DNA of 45,296 bases. Source: Clostridia bacterium (GTDB lineage: Bacteria > Bacillota > Clostridia > Oscillospirales > Acutalibacteraceae). The notes under the pieces are model-generated. The model was given only the letters and a program-made list of their open reading frames with translations. It had not been told where the DNA came from and made no database searches. The position numbers were made by a program, and so were the translations under genes. Below are positions 1 through 8,356 of the stretch, one piece after another (the first letter of the stretch is position 1; every line of letters begins with the position of its first letter). The stretch lies in NCBI GenBank assembly GCA_017396515.1, contig JAFQLV010000081.1, positions 1 through 45,296 on the forward strand. Reading direction: 5' to 3'.

Positions 1-312
1 ATTCCTGCCCTCGGACATGATATGGGAGACTATAAGGTCACTAAAGAGCCTACCTGCACAGCACAGGGCAAAAAGGTTGCCGCTTGCTCACGCTGCAGTG
101 AAGAAGTGAGTGAAGCAATTGAAAAGCTCTCTCACGATGAAAATGTTACGGTTAAGGCGGTTGCCGCAACCTGCACCAAGTCAGGCAAAACCGAAGGCAA
201 GAAATGCTCAATGTGCGGCAAGGTTACAGTGGAGCAGGAGAGTATTCCTGCCCTCGGCCATGATATGGGTGACTATAAGGTCACTAAAGAGCCTACCTGC
301 ACAGCACAAGGT
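1..312 (+). repeat. Near-identical 69-base direct repeat within the Cys-repeat gene
   Basis: Bases 1-69 and 244-312 differ at only four positions. The offset of 243 bases is 81 codons, or two Cys-repeat units, so this is a recent two-unit duplication within the gene. Confidence 0.85.
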
Positions 313-1488
313 GAAGAAACCGCAAAATGCTCCCGTTGTGATAAAGAGGAAACGAAAAGTATTCCGAAGCTTGGCCATAGCTACAACGACTACGAGGTCA
401 CAAAAGAGCCCACCTGCACCGCAATGGGCGAAAAGACAGCTTTTTGCAGCCGATGCAATCAGACAGTGAAAGAGGATGTTGCAAGACTTCCTCACGAGGA
501 GACTGTCATAGCAGCTGTGGAGCCTACCTGCACTAAAAACGGCAAAACCCAAGGCAAAAAATGTGGGAACTGCGGCAGGGTACTTGAAGAACAGCAAACG
601 GTTGAAAAGCTCGGTCACCATATGAAAGAAAGCGTTGTGACAAAGGCATCGGCAGAAAATCACGGCGAAATCTTAAAGCAGTGCAGCCGCTGTGAGGAAA
701 GCGAAACCCAAAGAGTATATATGATAAAAACCGTTAAAGCGGCTAAAGACAGATATGCCTATAACGGAAAAACACCAAAGGTGTCTGTGAAGGTTATTGA
801 TTCGCAAAAGAATGTGCTTAAAGAGGGTGAGGACTACACTGTAAGTGCAGGCGATGCGAAAAAAGTCGGCAGCCATAGGGCAAAGATTGTTTTCAAGGGT
901 AAATATGAGGGCAGTGCAAGGGTCAGCTTTGATATTGTGCCGGGCAGAACTGCAAAGATAAAGGCAAGTGAAAGCACCTCATATATAAAGCTCACATGGC
1001 AGAAGGTCAGCGGTGCAACAGGCTACAGAGTTTATCAGTATGACAGCAAAACAAAAAGCTATAAGCTGCTTACCTCAATAAAGGGTAAGAACACCTATAC
1101 AGTGAAAAAGCTCAAAAGCGGCACTGCATATAAGTTTGCCGTTAAGGCTTACACAAAGCTCAGTGACGGCAGTGTTTATTGGGGCACAAGCGTAAAGGCT
1201 GAATTTGGCACAAAGCCTGCAGCGGTGAGTCTGACGGCTAAGGCGGGAACAAGGTCTGCTGCTCTCACATGGAGCAAGGCAAGCGGCGCCTCAGGTTATC
1301 AGATTTACTATGCAACAAGTAAAAACGGTGACTATAAAAAGCTGAAAAGCACCAAGGAGCTCACTTATAAAAAGACGGGTCTGACTAAGGGCAGGACCTA
1401 TTATTTCAAGGTCAGAGCCTATAAGAAGGTCAGCGGCAAAACTCTTTACGGTGCTTTCAGCGATATAAAATCAGTAAAGGTGAAATAA
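1..1488 (+). CDS. Secreted Cys-repeat / Ig-like / fibronectin-III protein, 5'-truncated by the window edge
   Basis: The reading frame is open from base 1, so the true start lies outside the window. The first 240 or so visible residues hold six units of about 40 residues, each with an early Cys (PTCT-x2-G), a C-x2-C pair and a closing His (IPALGH or similar); the sixth unit lacks the early Cys. Then comes a beta-rich Ig-like segment of about 75 residues (from KTVKAAKDRYAY to VSFDIVP) and two tandem fibronectin-III-like domains (YIKLTWQKVSGATGYRVYQY and AALTWSKASGASGYQIYYA). The protein ends on the second domain with no LPxTG, transmembrane helix or Cys/His C-terminal domain like those at 23615 and 33205. 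The fold suggests an extracellular protein; the ligand is unknown. The stop lies one base before the fumarase alpha start, so the two may share an mRNA, although the functions look unrelated. Confidence 0.85.
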   Translation: MPALGHDMGDYKVTKEPTCTAQGKKVAACSRCSEEVSEAIEKLSHDENVTVKAVAATCTKSGKTEGKKCSMCGKVTVEQESIPALGHDMGDYKVTKEPTCTAQGEETAKCSRCDKEETKSIPKLGHSYNDYEVTKEPTCTAMGEKTAFCSRCNQTVKEDVARLPHEETVIAAVEPTCTKNGKTQGKKCGNCGRVLEEQQTVEKLGHHMKESVVTKASAENHGEILKQCSRCEESETQRVYMIKTVKAAKDRYAYNGKTPKVSVKVIDSQKNVLKEGEDYTVSAGDAKKVGSHRAKIVFKGKYEGSARVSFDIVPGRTAKIKASESTSYIKLTWQKVSGATGYRVYQYDSKTKSYKLLTSIKGKNTYTVKKLKSGTAYKFAVKAYTKLSDGSVYWGTSVKAEFGTKPAAVSLTAKAGTRSAALTWSKASGASGYQIYYATSKNGDYKKLKSTKELTYKKTGLTKGRTYYFKVRAYKKVSGKTLYGAFSDIKSVKVK

Positions 1489-1489
1489 A

Positions 1490-2332
1490 ATGCGTGAAAT
1501 ACATACAGATTTAATCATAGACACGGTGGAAAGACTCTGCATTGAGGCAAACTACCGTCTGCCAAAAGATGTCAGGTACGCCATTGAAAGCTGCCGTGAC
1601 TGTGAGGATTGTGACACCGCCAAAGGCATACTCAATGACATAATAAAAAACTATGAAATAGCAGACAGTGAAAATATGCCCATTTGTCAGGATACAGGTA
1701 TGGCTTGTGTATTTCTTGAAATAGGTCAGGATGTGCATATTGTCGGTGAAAGCCTTCAGAGTGCAGTTGACGAGGGAGTACGCCGCGGATATGACAAAGG
1801 CTATCTTCGCAAAAGCGTTGTGGCTGACCCTGTTCGCAGAGGCAACACGGGGGACAACACTCCAGCAATGCTTTACACCGAAATTGTCAGCGGTGAAAGT
1901 ATAAAAATTACCGTAGCTCCCAAGGGCTTCGGCAGTGAAAATATGAGCACAATAAGAATGTTCAAGCCCTCGGCAGGCATTGAGGGAATAAAGGACTTCA
2001 TTATTGAAACAGTGGAAAATGCAGGCCCTAACCCTTGCCCTCCCATTGTGGTGGGTGTAGGCATCGGCGGAACCTTTGACAAGGCTGCATTGCTGGCTAA
2101 AAAGGCACTTATGCGTGAGCTGGGCACAAGCAACTCCGACCCCTATTACGCGGCACTTGAAAAGGAAATGCTCACTAAAATCAACACTCTTGGCATAGGC
2201 CCTCAGGGCTTCGGTGGCAAAACAACTGCAATAGGTCTTAATATTGAAACTATGCCCACACATATAGCAGGCATGCCCTGCGCCATAAATATCAACTGCC
2301 ATGTAACACGCCACAAGACGGAGGTAATATAA
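1490..2332 (+). CDS. Class I (Fe-S) fumarate hydratase alpha subunit
   Basis: This 280-residue protein matches the alpha subunit of oxygen-sensitive class I hydro-lyases (fumarase or L-tartrate dehydratase), which reversibly hydrate fumarate to malate with a [4Fe-4S] cluster. Visible family blocks are ICQDTGMACVFLEIG near residue 64, GSENMSTIRMF near 149, NPCPPIVVGVGIGGTFDKAA near 180 and MPCAININCH near the C-terminus; Cys residues in these blocks are the likely cluster ligands. The length is normal for the alpha chain of the two-gene form. The beta subunit follows after one base, so the chains are probably translationally coupled. Fumarase and tartrate dehydratase cannot be separated by inspection; fumarase is more common in this setting. 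Confidence 0.9.
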   Translation: MREIHTDLIIDTVERLCIEANYRLPKDVRYAIESCRDCEDCDTAKGILNDIIKNYEIADSENMPICQDTGMACVFLEIGQDVHIVGESLQSAVDEGVRRGYDKGYLRKSVVADPVRRGNTGDNTPAMLYTEIVSGESIKITVAPKGFGSENMSTIRMFKPSAGIEGIKDFIIETVENAGPNPCPPIVVGVGIGGTFDKAALLAKKALMRELGTSNSDPYYAALEKEMLTKINTLGIGPQGFGGKTTAIGLNIETMPTHIAGMPCAININCHVTRHKTEVI

Positions 2333-2333
2333 A

Positions 2334-2891
2334 ATGGAAAAGAAAATTACATTGCCTCTGACGAAGGAATTGGCTAAAACCCTCAGAGCAGGGGACAGAG
2401 TTCTTCTCACAGGCATAATTTACACATCCCGTGATGCAGGTCACAAGAGAATGTGCGAGGCTCTGGAAAAAGGCGAAAAGCTTCCCTTTGACCCCACGGA
2501 TGCAACTATATATTATGTGGGTCCCACACCTGCAAGACCGGGCCGGGTTATCGGCTCGGCAGGCCCCACAACAAGCGGCAGAATGGATGCCTATGCCCCC
2601 ACAATGATGAAGGTTGGTGCAAGGGGAATGATAGGTAAGGGTGCAAGACTGCCTGAGGTTATTGAGGCTATGAAGGAGCACAGCGGAGTTTATTTCGGAG
2701 CTATCGGCGGTGCAGGTGCACTGCTGTCGAAGTGCATTAAAAGTGCAAGGCTTATAGCTTATGAGGATTTAGGTGCCGAGGCACTGCGTGAGCTTTATGT
2801 TGAGGATATGCCACTGACGGTGATAATTGACTCACAGGGGAATAATCTTTATGAGACGGGCAGACGGGAGTATCTGCAGAAGAAAGAATAA
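2334..2891 (+). CDS. Class I (Fe-S) fumarate hydratase beta subunit
   Basis: This 185-residue protein is the beta subunit partner of the upstream alpha chain. The family signature VGPTPARPGRVIGSAGPTTS (residues about 62-81) is followed by SGRMDAYAP, and AIGGAGALLSKCIKSA lies further on; these form the substrate-binding half of the class I enzyme. Start ATG 2334 sits one base after the alpha stop, with a GGAGGT ribosome site inside the end of the alpha gene. In E. coli FumA the two parts are one polypeptide; here they are separate, as is usual in Clostridia. No intrinsic terminator is obvious right after the stop. Confidence 0.9.
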   Translation: MEKKITLPLTKELAKTLRAGDRVLLTGIIYTSRDAGHKRMCEALEKGEKLPFDPTDATIYYVGPTPARPGRVIGSAGPTTSGRMDAYAPTMMKVGARGMIGKGARLPEVIEAMKEHSGVYFGAIGGAGALLSKCIKSARLIAYEDLGAEALRELYVEDMPLTVIIDSQGNNLYETGRREYLQKKE

Positions 2892-2915
2892 TGAATAATT
2901 GCGCTCGCGGGGGAG
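2887..2915 (+). repeat. Fragment related to the inverted arm of the 14.1 kb MITE-like element
   Basis: The stretch around AATTGCGCTCGCGGGGGA resembles AATTGCGGTCGCGGGGGA at 14087-14104, with similar AT-rich bases before it. As at tsaD, it begins at the stop codon of the preceding gene. The rest of the element is absent, so it may be a solo arm or remnant. Confidence 0.4.
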
Positions 2916-2991
2916 TCTGTGACTGCTTTTGTTTTATGCCACACATAGGGCTTATACTGATTAAGCACAGATTTACCTGCAAAAAAACCAC

Positions 2992-3020
2992 TTGACATAG
3001 ATTGCCAAGTGGTATATAAT
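2992..3020 (+). promoter_or_regulatory. Strong sigma-A promoter for a convergent small RNA (locus 1)
   Basis: TTGACA (2992-2997), a 17-base spacer and TATAAT (3015-3020) are both perfect consensus hexamers. The spacer ends in GT directly before TATAAT, as at the matching promoter of locus 2 (32770-32798, minus strand). Confidence 0.85.
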
Positions 3021-3026
3021 GTAATC

Positions 3027-3121
3027 GTAAGAGAGGTGCTACCGATAAACGGTTACGCCCTCAGGCTTGGTTAAAAAAGATTAACTGCACACTTTGGACG
3101 AGAGGCGGTTAATCTTTTTTT
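3027..3121 (+). ncRNA. Putative antitoxin RNA of a type I toxin-antitoxin-like locus (locus 1)
   Basis: About 95 nt are predicted between the consensus promoter at 2992-3020 and the intrinsic terminator at 3073-3121. No convincing ORF is present. It is convergent with the small peptide gene on the minus strand and complementary to its last three codons, stop and 3' end. The segment 3035-3059 can fold as a hairpin with stem ends GGUG/CGCC and ACCG/CGGU around an AUAAA loop. The order GTATATAAT-x6-GTAAGA, then CTACC-GATAA-CGG, is shared with the small RNA of locus 2 (32669-32763). The architecture follows known systems such as TxpA/RatA or Fst; the antitoxin role is inferred. Confidence 0.65.
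3073..3121. terminator. Bidirectional intrinsic terminator shared by small RNA and toxin mRNA (locus 1)
   Basis: AAAAAAGATTAACTGC (3073-3088) pairs with GCGGTTAATCTTTTTT (3105-3120). Each arm supplies a U-run for one strand, so the convergent transcripts should end within each other. Confidence 0.8.
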
Positions 3122-3210
3122 ATCTTAATGATTTCAATAATAACTGTTATAACAGCTAATAAAAGCAATGTGAACTCGATTAAAAAATCGTATGTAACTA
3201 CATTGTCCAT
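3109..3210 (-). CDS. 33-residue hydrophobic peptide, putative holin-like type I toxin
   Basis: The ORF is too short for usual callers. It starts at ATG 3210 behind a purine-rich ribosome site (AAAGGGGGC) and encodes MDNVVTYDFLIEF, then one hydrophobic helix (LLLLAVITVIIEII) and a KIKKD tail. An N-terminal VTYD followed by a single membrane span and a charged tail is the pattern of 'putative holin-like toxin' peptides of Firmicutes type I systems (my recollection; no search was run). It has its own promoter (3294-3323) and faces a convergent small RNA. A membrane-acting toxin is the likely role; a harmless small membrane peptide is the alternative. Confidence 0.7.
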   Translation of the reverse strand: MDNVVTYDFLIEFTLLLLAVITVIIEIIKIKKD

Positions 3211-3293
3211 AAGATATGCCCCCTTTCCGAGGGCAGAGATTGTAACCGCCTATCTGTTATGATAGCACCAATGCTGCAACTGACAGCAAAAGT

Positions 3294-3323
3294 ATTATAT
3301 CACAATTTGTAAAAATGTGTCAA
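3294..3323 (-). promoter_or_regulatory. Promoter of the 33-residue peptide mRNA (locus 1)
   Basis: On the minus strand TTGACA (3323-3318), an 18-base spacer and TATAAT (3299-3294) precede a leader of about 77 nt. The leader (3242-3269) contains a CTATC/GATAG hairpin followed by GGCGGTTAC, resembling part of the locus's own small RNA in the same sense. Confidence 0.75.
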
Positions 3324-3510
3324 GATATGAAGTTATTAAACAGGGCAGGTGGCGGTGAGCAGCCTGCTTTTATTGCGGTATGCGGCAAGTGACAGTGCCA
3401 CTAAAAATCCTCAAAGTTTTTTTGAAAAACGGGAATGTTTTGATTGATTATGCCAAGCGGGCACAAAACAGAAAAAACAACTTCGGAATCTTCCTGCTAA
3501 TAAAAAGCCA
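3324..3510. other. Intergenic stretch with no recognised feature
   Basis: Between the peptide promoter and the galM promoter I see no ORF with a ribosome site, no clear terminator and no repeat copy. Confidence 0.5.
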
Positions 3511-3539
3511 TTTACAAAACCTTAAATGTATGCTACAAT
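3511..3539 (+). promoter_or_regulatory. Sigma-A promoter of galM
   Basis: TTTACA (3511-3516), a 17-base spacer and TACAAT (3534-3539). Just downstream, CCGAA and TTCGG flank the likely start site and CCGAA recurs once more, a possible small operator. Confidence 0.7.
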
Positions 3540-3583
3540 AAACCGAAAGCAAATTCGGCAGTGACCGAAGAAAGGATAAAAAT

Positions 3584-4624
3584 ATGAGCGTTACAAAAAC
3601 ACATTATGCCTTTATGCCTGACGGCACAGAGGTTCACCTTTTCACTATCACAAACAATAACGAGATAAGTGCGGGCATCATCACCAAGGGTGCAACTCTT
3701 AACTCTTTCACCTGCCCCGATAAAAACGGAGTTATGGGCGACATTATCATGGGCTTTGACTCAATTGATAATCATATTACATCGGGTACCTACACCGGTC
3801 AGGTTATCGGTCAGTATGCCAACAGACTCTGCGGCGGCAGATTTAAGGTGGGTGACACTGAATATCAGGTAACTCAGAACGAAAAGGGCAAGACCTGCCT
3901 TCACGGCGGTGCCGAGTACAGCAGTGCAGTGTGGAAGGCTATCATTATTGATGATAATGCCGTTGAGCTTACATATCACAGCCCCGACGGCAAGGAGGGC
4001 TTCCCCGGTAATGTTGATGTAACTGTTGTTTACCGTCTTACAGACCGCAACGAGCTTGAAATCAATTACAAAGCAGTCAGCGATAAGGACACAATTATCA
4101 ATCTCACAAACCATGCATATTTCAATCTCGGTACCCCTGCCGCAGGGGATGTTCTCGACCACGAGCTTCAGCTTTTCTGCGATTATTTCACTCCTACAGA
4201 TGCCGACAGCATTCCGACAGGCGAAATAAGAAGTGTCAAGGGCACAGCCTTTGATTTCACCGAGGCTAAAAAGATAGGCAGAGACATCGCCGCAGATGAC
4301 GAGCAGCTTATTATGTGCCGCGGCTATGACCACAACTTCTGTGTCAATGGAGAAGCGGGCAAGCTCCGCCCTGTGGCTAAGGTGACAGATGAAAAAAGCG
4401 GCAGAAAGCTTGAGGTTATGAGTGATCTTCCCGGTGTGCAGCTTTACACGGGTAACTTTATCGATGGCAGTGAAACAGGCAAGGACGGCGTAGTTCTGAA
4501 ACAGCATTACGGTTTCTGCCTTGAAACCCAGTATTATCCCGACACACCCAATCAGCCTTCTTTCCCGCAGTGCACATTCAAAGCAGGCGAAGTATTCAAA
4601 AGCACAACTATATTTAAGGTGTAA
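3584..4624 (+). CDS. galM: Aldose 1-epimerase (galactose mutarotase)
   Basis: This 346-residue protein matches cytosolic aldose 1-epimerases, which interconvert alpha and beta anomers of galactose or glucose and feed the Leloir pathway. Diagnostic blocks are GQYANRLCGGRF near residue 85, CLHGG near 100, NLTNHAYFNLG near 173 with the catalytic His, and GFCLETQYYPDTPNQPSFP near 310 with the catalytic Glu. Length is normal. ATG 3584 is preceded by GAAAGGA. A PatB-type aminotransferase gene follows within 12 bases and probably shares the mRNA. No galK or galT is nearby, so the sugar is not certain from context. Confidence 0.93.
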   Translation: MSVTKTHYAFMPDGTEVHLFTITNNNEISAGIITKGATLNSFTCPDKNGVMGDIIMGFDSIDNHITSGTYTGQVIGQYANRLCGGRFKVGDTEYQVTQNEKGKTCLHGGAEYSSAVWKAIIIDDNAVELTYHSPDGKEGFPGNVDVTVVYRLTDRNELEINYKAVSDKDTIINLTNHAYFNLGTPAAGDVLDHELQLFCDYFTPTDADSIPTGEIRSVKGTAFDFTEAKKIGRDIAADDEQLIMCRGYDHNFCVNGEAGKLRPVAKVTDEKSGRKLEVMSDLPGVQLYTGNFIDGSETGKDGVVLKQHYGFCLETQYYPDTPNQPSFPQCTFKAGEVFKSTTIFKV

Positions 4625-4636
4625 CAGGTGAAAGCC

Positions 4637-5812
4637 ATGAGTAATGAATTTTTTGACAGTGTAATTGACAGAAAAAACACAAACAGCCTCAAGCACGATT
4701 TTGCTGTGGAAAACGGTCTGCCCGAGGATGTGCTTGCCATGTGGGTTGCGGATATGGATTTCAAAGCAGCACCTTGCGTTATAGAAGCCTTGCAGAAAAG
4801 CGTAAATCACGGCATTTTCGGCTACAGCGACACAAAGGATGACTATTATGATATAGTTGTGTCCTGGTTCCGTGAGCATTTTTCATGGGTACCTGAAAAA
4901 GAGTGGCTTGTGAAAACCCCCGGTGTGGTTTATGCTCTTGCCATGGCGGTGAGAGCCTTGACAAAACAGGGCGAAGCTGTTATTATTCAGCCTCCTGTTT
5001 ACTATCCGTTTTATAATGTAATCAAAAACAATAACCGAAAAATTATTGAAAGTCCTCTTGTTTATTCTCAGGGCAGATATAGCATTGATTTTGCCGATTT
5101 TGAAAAGAAAATAGCTGAAAATGATGTTAAGCTCTTTATACTTTGCTCGCCTCATAACCCTGTGTGCAGAGTGTGGACAAAGCAGGAGCTGCAGAAGTTA
5201 GGTGAAATCTGCAAAAAGTACGGTGTATATGTTGTGTCAGATGAAATTCACTGTGATTTCACATGGCAGGGACATCCTCACACAGTTTTCACTCAGGCTT
5301 GTCCCGATATGGAAGACAGGGTTATTATCTGCACAGCACCGAGCAAAACCTTTAATGTGGCAGGTCTTCAGCTTTCAAATATATGGATTCCGAGCGTGCA
5401 AATAAGAGAGAAGTATCAGCAGGAAATTGCAGGCTCAGGCTACACCTGCATGAATAACCTCGGCATAGTTGCCTGCAAGGCAGCATATAAAGACGGCTAC
5501 GAATGGAGCTTGGAGCTGAAGAAGTACATAAAGGGTAACCTTGACTATATAAGAGACTTCCTTAAGGAAAACATTCCCGGAATAAAGCTTGTGGAGCCTG
5601 AGGGAACATATTTTGCATGGCTCGACTGCAGTGGTCTGGGACTGACAACAGATGAGCTTGATGACCTGATAATCAACAAAGCAAGGCTCTGGCTTGATGC
5701 GGGCAAGATTTTCGGCGACATTGCAAATCAGTTCCAGAGAGTGGTGCTCGCTTGCCCGAGAGAGATAATAGTCAAAGCTATGAATCAGCTGAAAGATGCA
5801 GTGAATAAGTAA
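4637..5812 (+). CDS. patB: MalY/PatB-type pyridoxal-phosphate cystathionine beta-lyase / aminotransferase
   Basis: The 391-residue fold-type I PLP enzyme probably cleaves C-S bonds (cystathionine or cysteine conjugates) to pyruvate, ammonia and a thiol. Family features are an N-terminal WVADMDFKAAP block, the conserved SPHNPVCRVW, SDEIHCDF with the PLP-binding Asp, and APSKTFNVAGLQ with the Schiff-base Lys. The usual Gly in HNPxGRVW is Cys here. I chose ATG 4637 rather than GTG 4628 because AGGTGA ends five bases before it and overlaps the GTG. It follows galM by 12 bases. MalY in E. coli also represses the maltose regulon, so a regulatory side role is possible but not shown. Confidence 0.88.
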   Translation: MSNEFFDSVIDRKNTNSLKHDFAVENGLPEDVLAMWVADMDFKAAPCVIEALQKSVNHGIFGYSDTKDDYYDIVVSWFREHFSWVPEKEWLVKTPGVVYALAMAVRALTKQGEAVIIQPPVYYPFYNVIKNNNRKIIESPLVYSQGRYSIDFADFEKKIAENDVKLFILCSPHNPVCRVWTKQELQKLGEICKKYGVYVVSDEIHCDFTWQGHPHTVFTQACPDMEDRVIICTAPSKTFNVAGLQLSNIWIPSVQIREKYQQEIAGSGYTCMNNLGIVACKAAYKDGYEWSLELKKYIKGNLDYIRDFLKENIPGIKLVEPEGTYFAWLDCSGLGLTTDELDDLIINKARLWLDAGKIFGDIANQFQRVVLACPREIIVKAMNQLKDAVNK

Positions 5813-5818
5813 AATATA

Positions 5819-5855
5819 AGGCAGCAGAAATCCCAAAGGAAATCTGCTGCTTTTG
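5819..5855 (+). terminator. Intrinsic terminator after patB
   Basis: GCAGCAGA (from 5821) pairs with TCTGCTGC (to 5850), followed by TTTT. It lies in the 53-base gap between convergent patB and clpC. Confidence 0.8.
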
Positions 5856-5865
5856 CTATAGCAGG

Positions 5866-8304
5866 TTAAATTTTTGAAAAGACAGCCTTGCCGTCTGTTA
5901 CCGTACATTCATACTTGTTTTTTGCCTCAATATTGCCTGAGAGAATTTCCTCAGACAGCTTATCCTCAACCTTGGTCTGAAGCGCCTTCCTCAGAGGCCT
6001 TGCACCGTAAACCGTGTCGAAGCCTGCATCTGCAACAAGGTCTGTCACTTCCTCAGAGAAGGTCATTTCAATATCCATAGCCTTCAGCCGCTGAGAAAGC
6101 TCATTTATCATGCGCTTTGCAATAAGGCGGATTTCATCCTTCTGAAGCTGACTGAAAACTATTATCTCATCGAGTCTTCCCAAAAATTCGGGCCTGAAGG
6201 CTTTTTTAAGCTCAGACATAACAGCGGCTTTTATCTGCTCGTTTGTGAGCTTGCCTGCATTTTCACCGAAGCCGATTGAGCTGCCGCCTGATGCTATATG
6301 CTTTGCACCCAGGTTTGAGGTCATAATAATAACTGTGTTTTTAAAGTCAACGCGTCTGCCTGTGGAGTCTGTCAGGATACCGTCATCAAGTATCTGCAAA
6401 AGCATATTGAAAACATCGGGGTGAGCTTTTTCAATCTCGTCAAAAAGGATTATGCTGTAGGGCTTTCGTCTTACCTTTTCAGTGAGCTGACCGCCCTCGT
6501 CATAGCCCACATAGCCCGGAGGTGAACCCACAAGCCTTGAAGCATTGTGCTTTTCCATATACTCACTCATATCAAGGCGGATAACTGCATTCTCATCACC
6601 GAACATTGCACTGCCCAGAGCCTTGCAAAGCTCCGTTTTGCCCACACCTGTGGGGCCGAGAAAAATAAATGAACCCATAGGTCGCTTAGGGTCTTTAAGT
6701 CCGCTTCTGCCTCGTCTTATAACCTTAGCAACTGCTTCAACTGCTTTTTCCTGACCCACAATTCTCTCGTGCAGTATTTCTTCAAGTCTCAGAAGTCTGT
6801 CGCTTTCCTCCTGAGTCAGCTCGTTTACAGGTATTCCCGTCCATGAGGACACAACCTTTGCAATTTCGCTTGCACCTACCTCACCGAAGGAATGGGCTGA
6901 TTCCTCTTTCCAGTTGGTTTTAGCTGCGGTCAGTCTACTAAGAAGCTCCTTTTCCTTGTCGCGCAGCTTTGCCGCCGCCTCAAAATCCTGAGAGTCTATT
7001 GCAGCAGCCTTTTCAGTTGTGGTGTCCTTCAGCAGGCTTTCAATTTCCTTAACCTCAGGTGGCATAGTGTAGGCTGAAAGTCTGACCTTTGAGCAGGCTT
7101 CATCAATAAGGTCAATTGCCTTATCGGGAAGAAAGCGGTCGCTTATATATCTCACAGACATTTTCACTGCCTGATTGATGGCCTCGTCTGTAATTTTGAC
7201 CTTGTGGTGTGCCTCATATTTACTGCGCAGACCCTTGAGAATTTCTGCCGTTTCTTCCTGAGTCGGCTCGCCCACCTTGACAGACTGAAAACGCCTTTCG
7301 AGAGCAGAATCCTTTTCGATATATTTGCGATATTCCTCAATTGTGGTGGCACCTATAACCTGCAGCTCGCTTCTTGCAAGAGAGGGCTTGAGTATATTTG
7401 CCGCATCAACGGCACCCTCTGCTGAGCCTGTGCCTATCAGGTTATGCACCTCGTCGATAAATAGTATGACATTACCTGCCTTCACCGTTTCTTCTATGCA
7501 GCCCTTTATTCTTTCCTCAAAGTCGCCGCGGTACTTGGTGCCTGCAACCATGCTTGTCAGGTCTAAGGAAACGATTCTCTTGCTTTTCAGGGTTTCGGGT
7601 ACCTCGTCAGCAGCTATTTTTGAGGCAAGCCCTTCTGCTATTGCGGTTTTGCCCACACCAGGCTCACCTATGAGGCAGGGGTTGTTTTTTGTTCGCCGTG
7701 AAAGAATTTCGATAACACGCTCAATTTCCTTTTCTCTGCCGATGACGGGGTCTATTTCACCCTTTTGTGCTTTGGCTGTCAGGTCAGTGGCATATTTGTC
7801 AAGTGTGGGTGTTGAGCTTTTTCCGCCTGAACGAGAGGATCTTGATGAGGACGAAGAAAATGAGCTCTTACCTTTGGCTGAGTCAAGCTCATTTAGTATT
7901 GCGGCAGGGTTCACGCCCAGCTGTGAGAGAATGAAGCTGCAACAGCTGTCGTCTTCACTGAGAAGTGCCGTAAGAAGATGCTCGGTGCCCACATAGCCTG
8001 CGTTTTTCTGCCTTGCAATGCTGAGGGACAGCTCTATAATGTGCTTGCTTCTGGGGGTGAAATCATCGGGGGTGAGCACGGTGGGAATACCTGCCCCAAC
8101 AGTGCGGCGGATTTCCTGCTCAACACCTGAAAGGGTTATGCCCTTTGAGGTGAGAATGCTTGTGGCAACACTGTCACCGTCTCTGATAAGACCTGCCAGC
8201 AGATGCTCACTGCCGATATATGTGTGACCCAAATTTTCTGCTATTTCAACGGCTGAATTTAAGGCACGGTTTGCCTTTTCCGTAAAGCCTGTGAATTTAT
8301 ACAT
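5866..8304 (-). CDS. clpC: ATP-dependent Clp protease ATP-binding subunit ClpC
   Basis: The 812-residue AAA+ unfoldase delivers substrates, including McsB-arginine-phosphorylated proteins, to ClpP. It has a double Clp-N repeat (residues about 1-145), a Ser-rich linker, AAA-1 with Walker A GEPGVGKT and Walker B LFIDEVHN, a UVR-like helical middle segment (FEAAAKLRDKEKELLSRL) for adaptor binding, AAA-2 with GPTGVGKTE and ILFDEIEKAHPD, and the C-terminal ClpB D2-small domain. Length is typical. ATG 8304 has an AGGAGG site seven bases upstream. It is the last gene of the ctsR-mcsA-mcsB-clpC order, with a hairpin in the gap to mcsB. Confidence 0.96.
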   Translation of the reverse strand: MYKFTGFTEKANRALNSAVEIAENLGHTYIGSEHLLAGLIRDGDSVATSILTSKGITLSGVEQEIRRTVGAGIPTVLTPDDFTPRSKHIIELSLSIARQKNAGYVGTEHLLTALLSEDDSCCSFILSQLGVNPAAILNELDSAKGKSSFSSSSSRSSRSGGKSSTPTLDKYATDLTAKAQKGEIDPVIGREKEIERVIEILSRRTKNNPCLIGEPGVGKTAIAEGLASKIAADEVPETLKSKRIVSLDLTSMVAGTKYRGDFEERIKGCIEETVKAGNVILFIDEVHNLIGTGSAEGAVDAANILKPSLARSELQVIGATTIEEYRKYIEKDSALERRFQSVKVGEPTQEETAEILKGLRSKYEAHHKVKITDEAINQAVKMSVRYISDRFLPDKAIDLIDEACSKVRLSAYTMPPEVKEIESLLKDTTTEKAAAIDSQDFEAAAKLRDKEKELLSRLTAAKTNWKEESAHSFGEVGASEIAKVVSSWTGIPVNELTQEESDRLLRLEEILHERIVGQEKAVEAVAKVIRRGRSGLKDPKRPMGSFIFLGPTGVGKTELCKALGSAMFGDENAVIRLDMSEYMEKHNASRLVGSPPGYVGYDEGGQLTEKVRRKPYSIILFDEIEKAHPDVFNMLLQILDDGILTDSTGRRVDFKNTVIIMTSNLGAKHIASGGSSIGFGENAGKLTNEQIKAAVMSELKKAFRPEFLGRLDEIIVFSQLQKDEIRLIAKRMINELSQRLKAMDIEMTFSEEVTDLVADAGFDTVYGARPLRKALQTKVEDKLSEEILSGNIEAKNKYECTVTDGKAVFSKI

Positions 8305-8356
8305 TGTGTTTTCCTCCTGTTTTCAGGTTGTTTTTATATTTTTAAGATAATAATAA

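Noticed and set aside
1511..2416. A 301-codon open frame on the minus strand opposite the fumarase genes
   Set aside because: Its product is Cys/His/Tyr-rich with no family blocks, it has no ribosome site, and the plus strand encodes clear fumarase subunits.
3761..4879. A 372-codon minus-strand frame opposite galM and patB
   Set aside because: It is a shadow frame: both plus-strand genes have full catalytic motifs and promoters.
5150..5180. Damaged PatB because of Cys in place of Gly in HNPVCRVW
   Set aside because: All PLP-binding residues are intact and the frame is full length, so this is a tolerated substitution rather than loss of function.
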